This document shows, piece by piece, positions 41,329 to 50,342 of a DNA stretch of 64,000 nt. Origin of the DNA: Streptomyces mirabilis (GTDB lineage Bacteria; Actinomycetota; Actinomycetes; Streptomycetales; Streptomycetaceae). The stretch is taken from positions 1,798,001-1,862,000 of the forward strand of contig NZ_CP074102.1 of NCBI RefSeq assembly GCF_018310535.1, written 5' to 3'. Under the pieces are notes generated by a model. It saw only the letters and a list, made by a program, of their open reading frames with translations. It was not told the origin of the DNA and made no database searches. Made by a program: the position numbers and the translations under genes. How positions within the stretch are numbered: the stretch's first letter is position 1; each line of letters begins with the position of its first letter.

Positions 41329-42133
41329 TCGCGGCGCCCCTCTCTCGGGTGATGCGGACCTCTTCACCGAGGGACTCCCAGATCTCGCGGTAGATCTCGA
41401 TGAACCGTGGCTCCAGGCGCACCGATTCGACCTTGCGCGGCCTCGGCAGATCGATGTCGAAGACCTGCTTCACGGTGGCGGGGCCCGCGGTCATCACGAC
41501 GACCTTGTCGGCGAGCGCGATGGACTCCTCCAGGTCGTGGGTGACGAAGACGACCGAGGCTCCCGTGCCCTCCCACAGCTCCAGCAGCTCGTCCGACATC
41601 AGGGCCCTGGTCTGCACGTCGAGCGCCGAGAACGGCTCGTCCATCAGCAGGATCTCGGGGTCGTTGACGAAGGTCGCGGCGAGGGCGACGCGCTTGCGCT
41701 GACCGCCGGAGAGCTGGTGCGGGTAGCGGTCCTCGAAGGCCGACAGTCCGACCCTGGCCAGCCATTCGCGGGCCCGCTGCTTGGCCTCCGTCTTGGGAAC
41801 ACCGCGAAAACGCGGGCCGGCCATGACGTTGGACAGGACCGTGCGCCAGGGGAAGGTGGCGTCCTGCTGGAAGACGAAGCCGACCTTGTCGCCCACGCCC
41901 GCGACCGGCTCGCCGGCCACCAGGACCTCGCCCTCGGTGGGCTCCTCCAGACCGCTCACCAGGGTCAGGGTGGTGGACTTCCCGCAGCCGGTGGGGCCGA
42001 CGACGGCCACGAACTCGCCACGGCCGATGGTCAGATCGAGCTCCCTGACCGCCGTGTGAAGACCCCCTGACGGGGTCTTGAAGATCTTGCTCGCGCCCCG
42101 CAGCTCAATGGCGGGGCTGGTGTCTGCGCTCAT
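41318..42133 (-). CDS. ABC transporter ATP-binding protein (SsuB/TauB-like)
   Basis: A 271-residue ATPase with intact motifs: Walker A GPTGCGKSTT, Q-loop FVFQQDATFPW, signature LSGGQRKR, Walker B ILLMDEPFSALD and the switch His in VFVTHDLEE. It is the first gene of the ABC operon with permease and binding protein. The family imports nitrate, sulfonates, taurine or similar small anions. It is divergent from the orphan response regulator at 42295, whose product is the obvious candidate regulator. Confidence 0.94.
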   Translation of the reverse strand: MSADTSPAIELRGASKIFKTPSGGLHTAVRELDLTIGRGEFVAVVGPTGCGKSTTLTLVSGLEEPTEGEVLVAGEPVAGVGDKVGFVFQQDATFPWRTVLSNVMAGPRFRGVPKTEAKQRAREWLARVGLSAFEDRYPHQLSGGQRKRVALAATFVNDPEILLMDEPFSALDVQTRALMSDELLELWEGTGASVVFVTHDLEESIALADKVVVMTAGPATVKQVFDIDLPRPRKVESVRLEPRFIEIYREIWESLGEEVRITRERGAANVA

Positions 42134-42209
42134 GGCCCGGGACCGTAGATGTGGCGCGGGCCACAGCATCAGTCTTCTGGGCGCAAGGCCTTCTTATGCT
42201 TGCAAGAGT

Positions 42210-42241
42210 CTGTTGTGCTCGTTTTGCTCGCGCTACAACAG
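42210..42241. promoter_or_regulatory. Inverted repeat in the ABC operon/response-regulator divergent region
   Basis: CTGTTGT (42210-42216) and ACAACAG (42235-42241) are perfect 7-bp arms around 18 bases; inside lies the direct repeat TGCTCG-TTT-TGCTCG. The patch is AT-richer than its surroundings. It is a candidate operator for the adjacent CitB-type regulators. Confidence 0.5.
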
Positions 42242-42294
42242 CGGAGCCGAAACACGGGCTTAACGCTCGCCAGGCCTTGAGAGAAAGAGGCCCG

Positions 42295-42987
42295 ATGATT
42301 GACGTCCTGGTCGTGGACGACGACTTCCGCGTCGCTGAGATCAACGCGAAGTACGTGGGGAAGGTTCCCGGATTCCGGGTGGCCGCCCGCGCGCACAGCG
42401 CTGCCCAGGCCCTGGCCGCCGTGGAGCGCGCGCCCGTCGACCTGGTACTGCTCGACCACTATCTGCCCGACCAGACGGGCCTCGAACTGGTGCACCGCAT
42501 GCGCGAACGCGGCCACGGTACCGACGTCATCATGATCACCGCGGCCAGCGATGTGACGACCGTGCAGGCCGCGATGCGCCTGGGCGCCCTGCACTATCTG
42601 GTCAAGCCGTTCACCTTCGCCGCGCTGCGCACCCGCCTCGACTCGTACGCGGCCCTGCGGCGCACCGTCGACCGGGTCGGCGGGCGCGGCGTGGCGGGTC
42701 AGGAGCAGGTCGACCGGATCTTCAGCGCCCTGCGCACCACGCCCGTCCCGTCGTCGCCGGGGCTGCCCAGCGGCCACTCGGAACCCACCACGGACCTGAT
42801 CTGCGGTGTCCTCCACCGTGCGAACCAGCCGCTGTCGGCCCACGAGGTCGCGGCCGAGACCGGGCTCAGCCGCTCCACCGCCCAGCGCTATCTGCGCCAC
42901 CTCGAACAGGCCGGACGGCTGCGCCTCTCGCTCAGGTACGGCGACACGGGCCGCCCGGAACACCGGTACGCCTGGGTGGCGCCCTAG
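42295..42987 (+). CDS. Orphan response regulator of the DpiA/CitB family
   Basis: A 230-residue response regulator with no kinase beside it. The receiver (MIDVLVVDDD, Asp54 in LVLLDHYLPDQTG) and the winged helix (SAHEVAAETGLSRSTAQRYLRHLEQ) closely parallel the regulator at 38423, including the same NAxYVGKVPGFRV stretch. It may share the DpiB-like kinase or act independently. The ATG at 42295 follows GAGAAAGAGG. It is divergent from the ABC operon. Confidence 0.92.
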   Translation: MIDVLVVDDDFRVAEINAKYVGKVPGFRVAARAHSAAQALAAVERAPVDLVLLDHYLPDQTGLELVHRMRERGHGTDVIMITAASDVTTVQAAMRLGALHYLVKPFTFAALRTRLDSYAALRRTVDRVGGRGVAGQEQVDRIFSALRTTPVPSSPGLPSGHSEPTTDLICGVLHRANQPLSAHEVAAETGLSRSTAQRYLRHLEQAGRLRLSLRYGDTGRPEHRYAWVAP

Positions 42988-43096
42988 GGCTTGCCGTTTG
43001 GATCACCCCGGCGCACGACGTACGCCGCTGGGCCGTACGTCGCTGGGGGCGCCCCCGCTAGCTGAAGGCGCCCCCCGGGCACTCACCGGAGCTGCC

Positions 43097-44689
43097 TCAG
43101 ACCGCCCCAGCACCTGTCAGCGACCGCACCTCGGTCTCCGCGTGCTTGGCCTCGTCCGGCGGCTCCGCGGACGTGACCGTGCCCAGCCAGCCCGACAGGA
43201 AGCCGAGCGGAATCGACACCAGGCCGGGGTTCTGCAACGGGAAGTACTGGAAGTCCACGCTCGGGAACAGCGAATCGGGACTCCCCGACACCACCGGCGA
43301 CAGCAGGACGAGCAACAGCGCGGGCACCAATCCGCCGTATACGGCCCACACGGCACCGCGGGTCGTGAAACTCCGCCAGAACAGCGAGTACAACAGCACC
43401 GGCAGGTTCGCGGAGGCGGCGACCGCGAAGGCAAGGCCCACCAGGAAGGCCACGTTCAGGTCGCGGGCCAGCAGCCCGAGCGCGATCGCGACCACCCCGA
43501 TCCCCACCGCCGCCGTACGCGCCACGGTGACCTCGCTGCGGGGCTTCACATGCCGGCGGCGCAGCGAGGCATAGAGGTCGTGGGCCACGGACGCCGAGGA
43601 CGCCAGGGTGATCCCGGCGACGACCGCGAGGATCGTTGCGAAGGCAATGGCCGCGACGACAGCAAAGAGAACCGTTCCTCCCGCGGAGTTCGCACCGCCG
43701 CCCAGATCAAGCGCGAGCAGCGGAACCGCCGTGTTGCCCGCCGCGTTCGCTCCCCGCACCGCCTCCGGGCCGACGATCGCCGCCGCGCCGAAGCCCAGCA
43801 CGATCGTCATCAGGTAGAAACCCCCTATGAGCCCGATCGACCAGACCACCGAGCGCCGCGCGGCCCGTGCCGTGGGCACGGTGTAGAAACGCGCCAGGAT
43901 GTGCGGCAGCCCGGCCGTACCGAGCACCAGCGCGAGCCCCAGGCTGATGAAGTCGAAGCGCGCCGTCCAGTCCCCGCCGTATTTCAACCCGGGTGCGAGA
44001 AACGCGTCACCATGCCCGCTGCGCTCCGCCGCGGAACGCAGCAACTCATTCACGTCCCCGTGGAACCTCACCAGGACGAGCACGGTCAAGGCGATGGAAC
44101 CGCTCAGCAACAGGACCGCCTTGACGATCTGAATCCACGTGGTGGCCCGCATCCCTCCCAGCGACACATAGATCACCATGAGTGCGCCGACACCGATCAC
44201 CGTCCAGTTCCGCGCCGCCTCGCTCGAGCCTCCCAGCAGTAGCGCGACCAGGCTGCCCGCCCCCACCATCTGCGCCACCAGATACAGAACGGACACGGTC
44301 ACCGAAGAGGTTCCCGCCGCGATCCGCACCGGCCGTTCGTTCATCCGGGCCGCGACGACGTCGGCGAGAGTGAACCGCCCGCAGTTGCGCACCAGTTCGG
44401 CGACCAGGAACAGGACGACCAGCCAGGCGACGAGAAACCCGACGACGTACAGCAGCCCGTCGTAGCCGTAGAGCGAGATGAGCCCCGTGACCCCCAGGAA
44501 CGACGCCGCCGACATGTAGTCACCCGAAATGGCAAAACCATTCTCCATCGGCGAGAACAACCGGCCGCCGGCATAGAACTCCTCGGCCGACCCGTGCCGG
44601 TTGCGACTCACCCACGTCGTGATCCCCAGCGTCACCGCCACGAATGCGCTGAACAGCAGCAACGCCAGCGTCTGATGGCTGCCGGTCAC
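43097..44689 (-). CDS. Sodium:solute symporter family protein (ActP-like)
   Basis: A 530-residue integral membrane protein with 13 or so hydrophobic segments, of the SSS family. The N-terminal region contains AEEFYAGGRLFSPMENGFAI and GDYMSAASFLGVTGLI, typical of acetate/short-chain carboxylate permeases. It starts with GTG at 44689 overlapping the DUF485 stop by four bases, the standard yjcH-actP arrangement. It probably imports acetate or another monocarboxylate with sodium or protons. Confidence 0.93.
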   Translation of the reverse strand: MTGSHQTLALLLFSAFVAVTLGITTWVSRNRHGSAEEFYAGGRLFSPMENGFAISGDYMSAASFLGVTGLISLYGYDGLLYVVGFLVAWLVVLFLVAELVRNCGRFTLADVVAARMNERPVRIAAGTSSVTVSVLYLVAQMVGAGSLVALLLGGSSEAARNWTVIGVGALMVIYVSLGGMRATTWIQIVKAVLLLSGSIALTVLVLVRFHGDVNELLRSAAERSGHGDAFLAPGLKYGGDWTARFDFISLGLALVLGTAGLPHILARFYTVPTARAARRSVVWSIGLIGGFYLMTIVLGFGAAAIVGPEAVRGANAAGNTAVPLLALDLGGGANSAGGTVLFAVVAAIAFATILAVVAGITLASSASVAHDLYASLRRRHVKPRSEVTVARTAAVGIGVVAIALGLLARDLNVAFLVGLAFAVAASANLPVLLYSLFWRSFTTRGAVWAVYGGLVPALLLVLLSPVVSGSPDSLFPSVDFQYFPLQNPGLVSIPLGFLSGWLGTVTSAEPPDEAKHAETEVRSLTGAGAV

Positions 44690-45174
44690 CGCTCACCACC
44701 TCTGACGCTCCGGGTCAGCTCCTGGGTGTCCCAGCGCAGATCGAGCGCGGCCCGGTCCCTGCGCAGCCGCGCATGCCGCGCGTACGCCCACGTGAACAGA
44801 AACGTGCTGAGGAACTGCCCGAGCCCCGCCACCATCGCCACGTTCACCGCGCCGGCGACGGGCCTGGCCATGAACCCGGGCGCCGTCGTCGCCGTCACCA
44901 CATAGCCCACGTACCAGGTGAAGAACGCGGCAACGCCCGGCACCACGAACCTCCGGTACCGGCTGCGCACCTCCTGGAAGGCCGCACTGCGCTGCACCTC
45001 CAGATAGACGTCGGCCGTCCTGCCCGTGAGCCCTTCGTGCTCCGGGCGCGCGGACGGCACGGCAGGAGCGGGCGCGCCCGTGCCGTCCAACTCACCCCAG
45101 CCGGACGCGAGCGCGTCGTACCAGGGGTCATCGAACCGGACCTCCCCGGTATCGCGACCGTCGTGCTTCTCCAC
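44686..45174 (-). CDS. DUF485 family membrane protein (YjcH-like)
   Basis: A 162-residue protein with two membrane segments (about 83-104 and 115-138) in a DUF485 domain, preceded by a long cytoplasmic N-terminal region. Such proteins accompany ActP-type symporters, presumably as a subunit or assembly partner. It starts with GTG at 45174 behind AAGGAGA, and its stop overlaps the symporter start (GTGA). Confidence 0.9.
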   Translation of the reverse strand: MEKHDGRDTGEVRFDDPWYDALASGWGELDGTGAPAPAVPSARPEHEGLTGRTADVYLEVQRSAAFQEVRSRYRRFVVPGVAAFFTWYVGYVVTATTAPGFMARPVAGAVNVAMVAGLGQFLSTFLFTWAYARHARLRRDRAALDLRWDTQELTRSVRGGER

Positions 45175-45279
45175 CGAACTCTCCTTGTCCGCGACCCTTT
45201 TTCGGCCGCGTGCCCAAGGATGGACAGATCGGGAAGATCCCGGACTCTTCTCTCCGCGCTCTTCACCCCATCAGGTGAC

Positions 45280-45963
45280 TCATCCCGTCGGTGGCCGTAC
45301 GAGACCCTTCCCAAAGGCATAACGCACTGCCTGAGCACGATCCTTGAGGCCCGTCTTGGCGAAGAGGTTGTTGATGTGGGTCTTCACAGTGGCCGTGGAG
45401 ACGTGCAGCCTGCGGGCGATCTCCTGATTGGTGAGGCCGTCGGCGATCAGCAGCAGCACCTCGGTCTCCCGCGTGGTGAGCCCATCGGGCGGCTCCACGG
45501 GCACATCGGCCGCGGGCGCCGGTTCCGACAGCCGCTCCAACAATCGCCGTTGAATGCTCGGCGAGAGTCCCGCGTCCCCCGACAGCACGCTTTCCACCGC
45601 GCGCACGATCTCGTCGCCACCCGCGTCCTTGGTGAGATAGCCACGGGCTCCCGCTCTGAGCGCGGGGAACAGCGACTCGTCGTCCGCGTACGTGGTGAGC
45701 ACGACGACCTGCGTCCCCGGGTGCTCGGCGCGAATGCGCCGGGTCGCCTCGACGCCGTCGCAGCGCGGCATGCGCAGGTCCATCAGCACGACGTCCGGGG
45801 CGAGCTCGGCCACAAGTGCCACGGCCTCGTGGCCGTCCCCGGCCGCACCCACGACGTCGATCCCCGGCAGCAGGCCCAGCAGCATCACAATGCCTTCGCG
45901 CACCACGGTCTGGTCGTCCGCCACCACGACCCGAGCCGGCTTCCTGGTCTCCTCCTCCGTCAT
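45280..45963 (-). CDS. Response regulator of the NarL/LuxR family
   Basis: A 227-residue regulator with receiver (RVVVADDQTVVREG, Asp62 in VVLMDLRMP, Lys in YLTKDAG) and a C-terminal LuxR helix-turn-helix (TTRETEVLLLIADGLTNQEI, then STATVKTHINNLF). It overlaps the upstream kinase gene (ATGA) and is the last gene of the 174-residue protein-kinase-regulator operon. It lies next to the symporter/DUF485 operon on the same strand, which could be a target. Confidence 0.93.
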   Translation of the reverse strand: MTEEETRKPARVVVADDQTVVREGIVMLLGLLPGIDVVGAAGDGHEAVALVAELAPDVVLMDLRMPRCDGVEATRRIRAEHPGTQVVVLTTYADDESLFPALRAGARGYLTKDAGGDEIVRAVESVLSGDAGLSPSIQRRLLERLSEPAPAADVPVEPPDGLTTRETEVLLLIADGLTNQEIARRLHVSTATVKTHINNLFAKTGLKDRAQAVRYAFGKGLVRPPTG

Positions 45964-47111
45964 ACGGGCACCCTCAGCGTCACCACGAACCCCTCCTCGT
46001 CCGGCCCGGCCTCCAACGAGCCACCCAGCAGCTCGGCACGCTCCCGCATGCCCAGCAGACCGTACCCGGCCCCCGCACCGCTGAGTTCGCCCGGCGGTCC
46101 TCCCGAGTCCCGTACGCCCAGGGTCACTTCGTGCTCGCCGTACTCGAGCCGCATATGGACCTTGGCGCCCGGCGCATGCTTGCGGACGTTCGTCAGGGCT
46201 TCCTGCGCCACCCTGCGCACCGCTTGCGAGGCCTCGGCGGGCAGCGGCTGCCGTTCACCCGCAACGGTGATGTCGGCGCCGTCCACCGTGGCGACCAGTT
46301 CGCTCAGGAAGTCCTCCACCGGGGACATCTCCCCCCGAAGGGCGGAGAGCGCCTGCCGGGTCTCGGCAAGCCCTTCACGGGCCATCCCACGTGCCGCCAC
46401 CACCCGCTCGATGATCTGCTCCCGGTCGGCGCCCCGCTCGATCAGCAGCCGGGCCGCCTCCAGATGCACCATCTGCGCCGAGAGACTGTGCGCCAGGACG
46501 TCATGGATCTCCCGCGCGATCCTGGCCCGCTCCGCGAGCGCCGCGGACTCCGCCTCGGCCACACGAGCCGCCCGCTCCTGAGCGAGCAACCGCTGGGCAC
46601 TGCCGCGGGCCTCCGCGTCGAGGCGCAGCACGTATCCGGCCAGGGCGAGACCCCCGGCGGTGGCCGCCGTGGTCAGCCAGACGTCGTTGTTGACCGCCGC
46701 GAACGCGCTCAGTGCCAAGGAGGTGGCAGGCAGTGCCGCCGCGAGAGGCAGCCTCTCTATGGCGCTGATGGCGCACCCGCACCACAGGACGATGGCCGGC
46801 ACCCGGAAGCCCGTGCTCACTCCCACCGTCGCGATCACGAGCAGCAGGGCGAGCAGCGCCAGAGACGGCAGCAGACGGTGTTCGAGCGTCGTCCGCCAGA
46901 AGGCCCACGCCGCCAGCCCGCAGACGAGGACCCCCAAAACGCCCGCCGTGATCTTCCAGGCGCCCAGATGGCCGCTCGTGAAGGTCGTCCACAGGAGCAG
47001 GCCGAGGGCGAAGAGGCGCGCGGCCCAGGCGAGCGCGCGCCTGGGCTTGGCCACTCCGGCTCGGGACAGCGCCTCGCGGGAGGGCCAGCGCTTCAAAGCG
47101 TTCTCCGTCAC
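45960..47111 (-). CDS. Sensor histidine kinase of the NarL partner type (HisKA_3)
   Basis: A 383-residue kinase with about five to six membrane segments in the first 170 residues and no large extracytoplasmic domain. The dimerisation/phosphoacceptor motif is ARIAREIHDVLAHSLSAQ, with N-box EALTNVRKHAP and G-box GYGLLGMRERAEL. The stimulus probably lies within the membrane. GTG at 47111 overlaps the upstream stop (GTGTGA context) and has GGAG five bases before it; a GTG at 47126 is an alternative. Confidence 0.92.
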   Translation of the reverse strand: MTENALKRWPSREALSRAGVAKPRRALAWAARLFALGLLLWTTFTSGHLGAWKITAGVLGVLVCGLAAWAFWRTTLEHRLLPSLALLALLLVIATVGVSTGFRVPAIVLWCGCAISAIERLPLAAALPATSLALSAFAAVNNDVWLTTAATAGGLALAGYVLRLDAEARGSAQRLLAQERAARVAEAESAALAERARIAREIHDVLAHSLSAQMVHLEAARLLIERGADREQIIERVVAARGMAREGLAETRQALSALRGEMSPVEDFLSELVATVDGADITVAGERQPLPAEASQAVRRVAQEALTNVRKHAPGAKVHMRLEYGEHEVTLGVRDSGGPPGELSGAGAGYGLLGMRERAELLGGSLEAGPDEEGFVVTLRVPV

Positions 47112-47632
47112 ACGCGCTCCTTCCACGAGCCCTGGGGCACGTCGTCACCGTACGCCGTCGCCTGCACGACGGTCGGGTGCAGAGACCGAGAGCGCCAGGC
47201 CAGGATCCCGGAGCGGACCAGCAGAGTGGCCGCGAGGGCGAGCAGCAGGGCGGAGCTGTCCTGATGGACGCCCAACAAGGTGCCGATTCCGAACAGTCCC
47301 AGCCGCAGGGCTATGCCCACACCCCAGACGGCCGCGCTGGCCTTGGTGCTCTTGCTCCACACCGAGCCGTCCGGCTCCGCCCATATCCGTGTCGTCCACC
47401 CCCACGCGGCTCCGGTGGCCAGCCCGATGAACAGCTCTGCCCCCAGCAGCAGAATCGCCTCGGTCCGATGGTGGATGTCGATCAGGCCCGGCTCCCGCAG
47501 AGCGATCACGGCCAGGACCGCGGGCACGATCCACCACCGCCTGTCCGTGCTGATCCTGCGCGTACGGAATTGGCGCGCGACGACCAGCACGACTACGGCG
47601 AGGATCACCAAGGCATTGACGAGCCCGGACAT
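47108..47632 (-). CDS. Hypothetical membrane protein (CcdC/DUF1453-like)
   Basis: A 174-residue protein with about four to five hydrophobic segments, beginning MSGLVNALVILAVVVLVVAR followed by the basic stretch RQFRTRRISTDRRWW. The pattern resembles the CcdC-like/DUF1453 family; function unknown. It is the first gene of the operon, coupled by overlap to the histidine kinase, so it may be an accessory sensor. The ATG at 47632 has GGAGG five bases upstream; a GTG directly before it is possible. Confidence 0.8.
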   Translation of the reverse strand: MSGLVNALVILAVVVLVVARQFRTRRISTDRRWWIVPAVLAVIALREPGLIDIHHRTEAILLLGAELFIGLATGAAWGWTTRIWAEPDGSVWSKSTKASAAVWGVGIALRLGLFGIGTLLGVHQDSSALLLALAATLLVRSGILAWRSRSLHPTVVQATAYGDDVPQGSWKERV

Positions 47633-47835
47633 CACGACCTCCGTGGGCGAGGAAGAGCGGGTGCCGACAGCAAGCGCTGTCGACGCCTTCGACGCTACGG
47701 AAATCGGCAGCTCAGCAGATCGGAGCCGGGGTGGATCGTGGGTGGATCCGCACCCACCTCACCCCTCCACCCACGGGTGGAGCCCCCACGGCCCGCACCC
47801 ACCAACCGCGGTTCTCGCCCTCGCCGCCCCTACCC

Positions 47836-47871
47836 TCCCCCAAGCTCTCGGCTTCGCTCGAGCAGGGGGGA
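47836..47871. repeat. Streptomyces-type intergenic palindrome
   Basis: TCCCCC-AAGCTC pairs with GAGC-AGGGGGGA around CTCGGCTTCGCTC. From memory, this CTCGGCTTCGCTCGAGCAGG element recurs in many Streptomyces intergenic regions. Confidence 0.6.
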
Positions 47872-47966
47872 CCCCCATCATCCCCACTCGGGGGCTCCGC
47901 CCCCACACCCCCGCATCGGCCTGAACGGCTTCGTCCTCGAACGCCGGACTGCTGAAAATGCGCGCA

Positions 47967-47984
47967 GCGCCCCTTGAGGGGCGC
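47967..47984. terminator. Hairpin in a common Streptomyces intergenic element
   Basis: GCGCCCC-TTGA-GGGGCGC is a perfect 7-bp stem with a 4-base loop, followed by GGGAACTGCGCGACCAGCC, a sequence I recall as very common between Streptomyces genes. It may end transcripts from parE. Confidence 0.5.
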
Positions 47985-48037
47985 GGGAACTGCGCGACCA
48001 GCCTCCACCCACCCGCAGCCGGCCCTCCCACGGAAGG

Positions 48038-48152
48038 GGCCGTGGCGGTGCGTCGCAAGCCCGTCGCTTACGCCCGGATCGAGCAGCGGCTCCCATACCC
48101 GGCCCACGCCTGATCCAGCGGCGACGGGCTCGACGCACCGCCACGGCCCCGA
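48038..48152. repeat. Long inverted repeat downstream of parE
   Basis: The arm at 48038-48069 (GGGGCCGTGGCGGTGCGTCG, then AGCCCGTCGC after a 2-base insertion) is matched in reverse complement by 48123-48152. About 53 bases lie between the arms. It could form a very stable hairpin after parE or be a small miniature element. Confidence 0.75.
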
Positions 48153-48170
48153 CCCACCACAAACACCCGG

Positions 48171-48206
48171 CACCGGCACCGGCACCGGCACCGGCACCGG
48201 CACCGA
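48171..48206. repeat. Six tandem GGCACC hexamers
   Basis: Exactly six head-to-tail GGCACC units end 12 bases before the parE stop codon. This is a simple repeat likely to vary in number. Confidence 0.9.
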
Positions 48207-48218
48207 CCAGCGCAGCGC

Positions 48219-50342
48219 CTACGCGTCGATACGCGACCTATCCAGCGTCGCCGCAGAGCTGGAGATGAACTCCTTACGAGGAGCGACATCGTTCCCCATC
48301 AGCAGGTCAAACACCTGCTCGGACGCCTCCAGGTCGGAGATGTTGATCCGCCGCAGCGTCCGGTGGCGCGGGTCCATCGTCGTCTCCGCCAGCTGATCGG
48401 CGTCCATCTCGCCAAGACCCTTGTAACGCTGGATCGAGTCCTTGTAGCGCACGTTCTTGCGCTGCAGCTCCAGCAGCGTCTCGCGCAGCTCACGGTCCGA
48501 GTACGTGTAGACGTACTTGTCCTGGCCCTTCTTGGGCTGGCTCAGCTCGATGCGGTGCAGCGGCGGCACCGCCGCGAACACCCGCCCCGCCTCGACCATC
48601 GGCCGCATGTACCGCTGGAACAGCGTCAGCAGCAGAATCCGGATGTGCGCCCCGTCGACGTCGGCGTCGACGAGCAGGATGATCTTCCCGTACCGCGCCG
48701 CGTCGATGTCGAACGTCCGCCCCGACCCGGCCCCTATGACCTGGATGATCGCGCCGCACTCGGCGTTCTTGAGCATGTCCGTGACGGACGCCTTCTGGAC
48801 GTTGAGGATCTTGCCGCGAATCGGCAGCAGCGCCTGGAACTCGGAGTTCCTGGCCAGCTTGGCGGTGCCGAGCGCGGAGTCTCCCTCGACGATGAACAGC
48901 TCGCTGCGCTCGACGTCGTCGCTGCGGCAGTCCGCGAGCTTGGCGGGCAGCGAGGAGGACTCGAGGGCGGTCTTCCGACGCTGCGCGTCCTTGTGCTGGC
49001 GGGCCGCGATCCGCGTACGCGCGGCGGCGACGGCCTTCTCCATCACGACCCGGGCCTGCGCGGCCGCGTCCCGCTTCGTGGTGGTCAGGAAGGCCTTGAG
49101 TTCGTTGGAGACCACGTTCGTCACGATCCGGCGGGCCGCCGAGGTGCCGAGGACCTCCTTGGTCTGGCCCTCGAACTGCGGCTCCGCGAGGCGCACGGTG
49201 ACGACGGCGGTCAGGCCCTCCAGGGCGTCGTCCTTGACGATGTCGTCCTCGGCGACCCGCAGCAGCTTCTTGGCCCGCAGCACCTCGTTCATCGTCTTGG
49301 CGACGGCCTGTTCGAAGCCGGCGACGTGGGTGCCGCCCTTGGGCGTGGCGATGATGTTCACGAACGACTTGAGGTTCGTGTCGTAGCCGGTACCCCAGCG
49401 CAACGCCACGTCGACGCCGAGCTCACGGGTGACCTCGGTGGGCGTCATCTGCCCGTGGTCGTCGAGGACCGGGACGGTCTCCTTGAAGGTGCCCTGCCCG
49501 GAGAAGCGGAGGACGTCGCAGACGGGCTTGTCGATGGCCAGGTACTCGCAGAACTCGCTGATGCCGCCGTCGAAGCGGAAGGACTCCTCACCCTTGCTGC
49601 CGCCCTCTCCGAGCCCGTATTCGTCACGGACGACGATGGTCAGGCCGGGCACCAGGAACGCGGTCTGGCGGGCGCGCTGGTGCAGGTTCTCCAGGGAGAG
49701 CTTGGCGTCCTTGAGGAAGATCTGGCGGTCGGCCCAGTAGCGCACGCGCGTGCCGGTGCGTGTCTTGGGGATCCGCTTCAGCTTGCGCAGCCCGCTGGTC
49801 GCGTCGAAGGCGGCCTCGGGACCGTCCGCCTTGAACGCTCCCGGAGTGCCGCGACGGAAACTCACGGCATGGGTGTGGCCACCGCGGTCCACCTCGACGT
49901 CCAGACGGGCGGAGAGCGCGTTCACCACGGAGGCGCCCACGCCGTGCAGACCGCCGGAGGCCGCGTACGAGCCGCCTCCGAACTTGCCGCCCGCGTGCAG
50001 CTTGGTCATCACGACCTCGACGCCCGACATGCCGGTCTTGGGCTCCACGTCGACCGGGATGCCGCGGCCGTTGTCTCGCACCTCCACCGAGGCGTCGTCG
50101 TGCAGGATCACCTCAATGTGGTCACAGTAGCCCCCGAGGGCCTCGTCCACGGAGTTGTCGATGATCTCCCACAGGCAGTGCATAAGACCGCGGCTGTCGG
50201 TCGAGCCGATGTACATGCCGGGGCGCTTGCGTACGGCCTCGAGCCCCTCGAGGACGAGCAGGTGCCGCGCGGTGTAGTTGGAACCGTCCCGGTCTGCTCC
50301 GGTCAGCAACGCTGTGGACGGCACGGACGTGTCGGCGGTCAC
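48219..50342 (-). CDS. parE: DNA topoisomerase IV subunit B
   Basis: ATPase subunit of topoisomerase IV, partner of ParC at 27430. The 707-residue protein has the GHKL ATPase site (EIIDNSVDEALGG, DNGRGIPVD, GGLHGVGASVVNALS), the transducer domain, and the Toprim domain with EGDSALGTAKLARN and the metal Asp residues in DADVDGAHI; it ends near RYKGLGEMDADQL. It starts with GTG at 50342 behind GAGGAGCG. It is called ParE rather than GyrB because its partner parC is in this region and hrdB lies nearby, as in S. coelicolor. Confidence 0.94.
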   Translation of the reverse strand: MTADTSVPSTALLTGADRDGSNYTARHLLVLEGLEAVRKRPGMYIGSTDSRGLMHCLWEIIDNSVDEALGGYCDHIEVILHDDASVEVRDNGRGIPVDVEPKTGMSGVEVVMTKLHAGGKFGGGSYAASGGLHGVGASVVNALSARLDVEVDRGGHTHAVSFRRGTPGAFKADGPEAAFDATSGLRKLKRIPKTRTGTRVRYWADRQIFLKDAKLSLENLHQRARQTAFLVPGLTIVVRDEYGLGEGGSKGEESFRFDGGISEFCEYLAIDKPVCDVLRFSGQGTFKETVPVLDDHGQMTPTEVTRELGVDVALRWGTGYDTNLKSFVNIIATPKGGTHVAGFEQAVAKTMNEVLRAKKLLRVAEDDIVKDDALEGLTAVVTVRLAEPQFEGQTKEVLGTSAARRIVTNVVSNELKAFLTTTKRDAAAQARVVMEKAVAAARTRIAARQHKDAQRRKTALESSSLPAKLADCRSDDVERSELFIVEGDSALGTAKLARNSEFQALLPIRGKILNVQKASVTDMLKNAECGAIIQVIGAGSGRTFDIDAARYGKIILLVDADVDGAHIRILLLTLFQRYMRPMVEAGRVFAAVPPLHRIELSQPKKGQDKYVYTYSDRELRETLLELQRKNVRYKDSIQRYKGLGEMDADQLAETTMDPRHRTLRRINISDLEASEQVFDLLMGNDVAPRKEFISSSAATLDRSRIDA

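Larger units (their letters stand above)
47633..48218. other. Repeat-mosaic intergenic region downstream of parE
   Basis: No gene is supported in these 586 bases. The region is a patchwork of palindromic elements: a hairpin at 47836-47871, another at 47967-47984 followed by GGGAACTGCGCGACCAGCC, a long inverted repeat at 48038-48152 and six GGCACC units at 48171-48206. The first two resemble short elements scattered through Streptomyces intergenic DNA. Confidence 0.65.
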
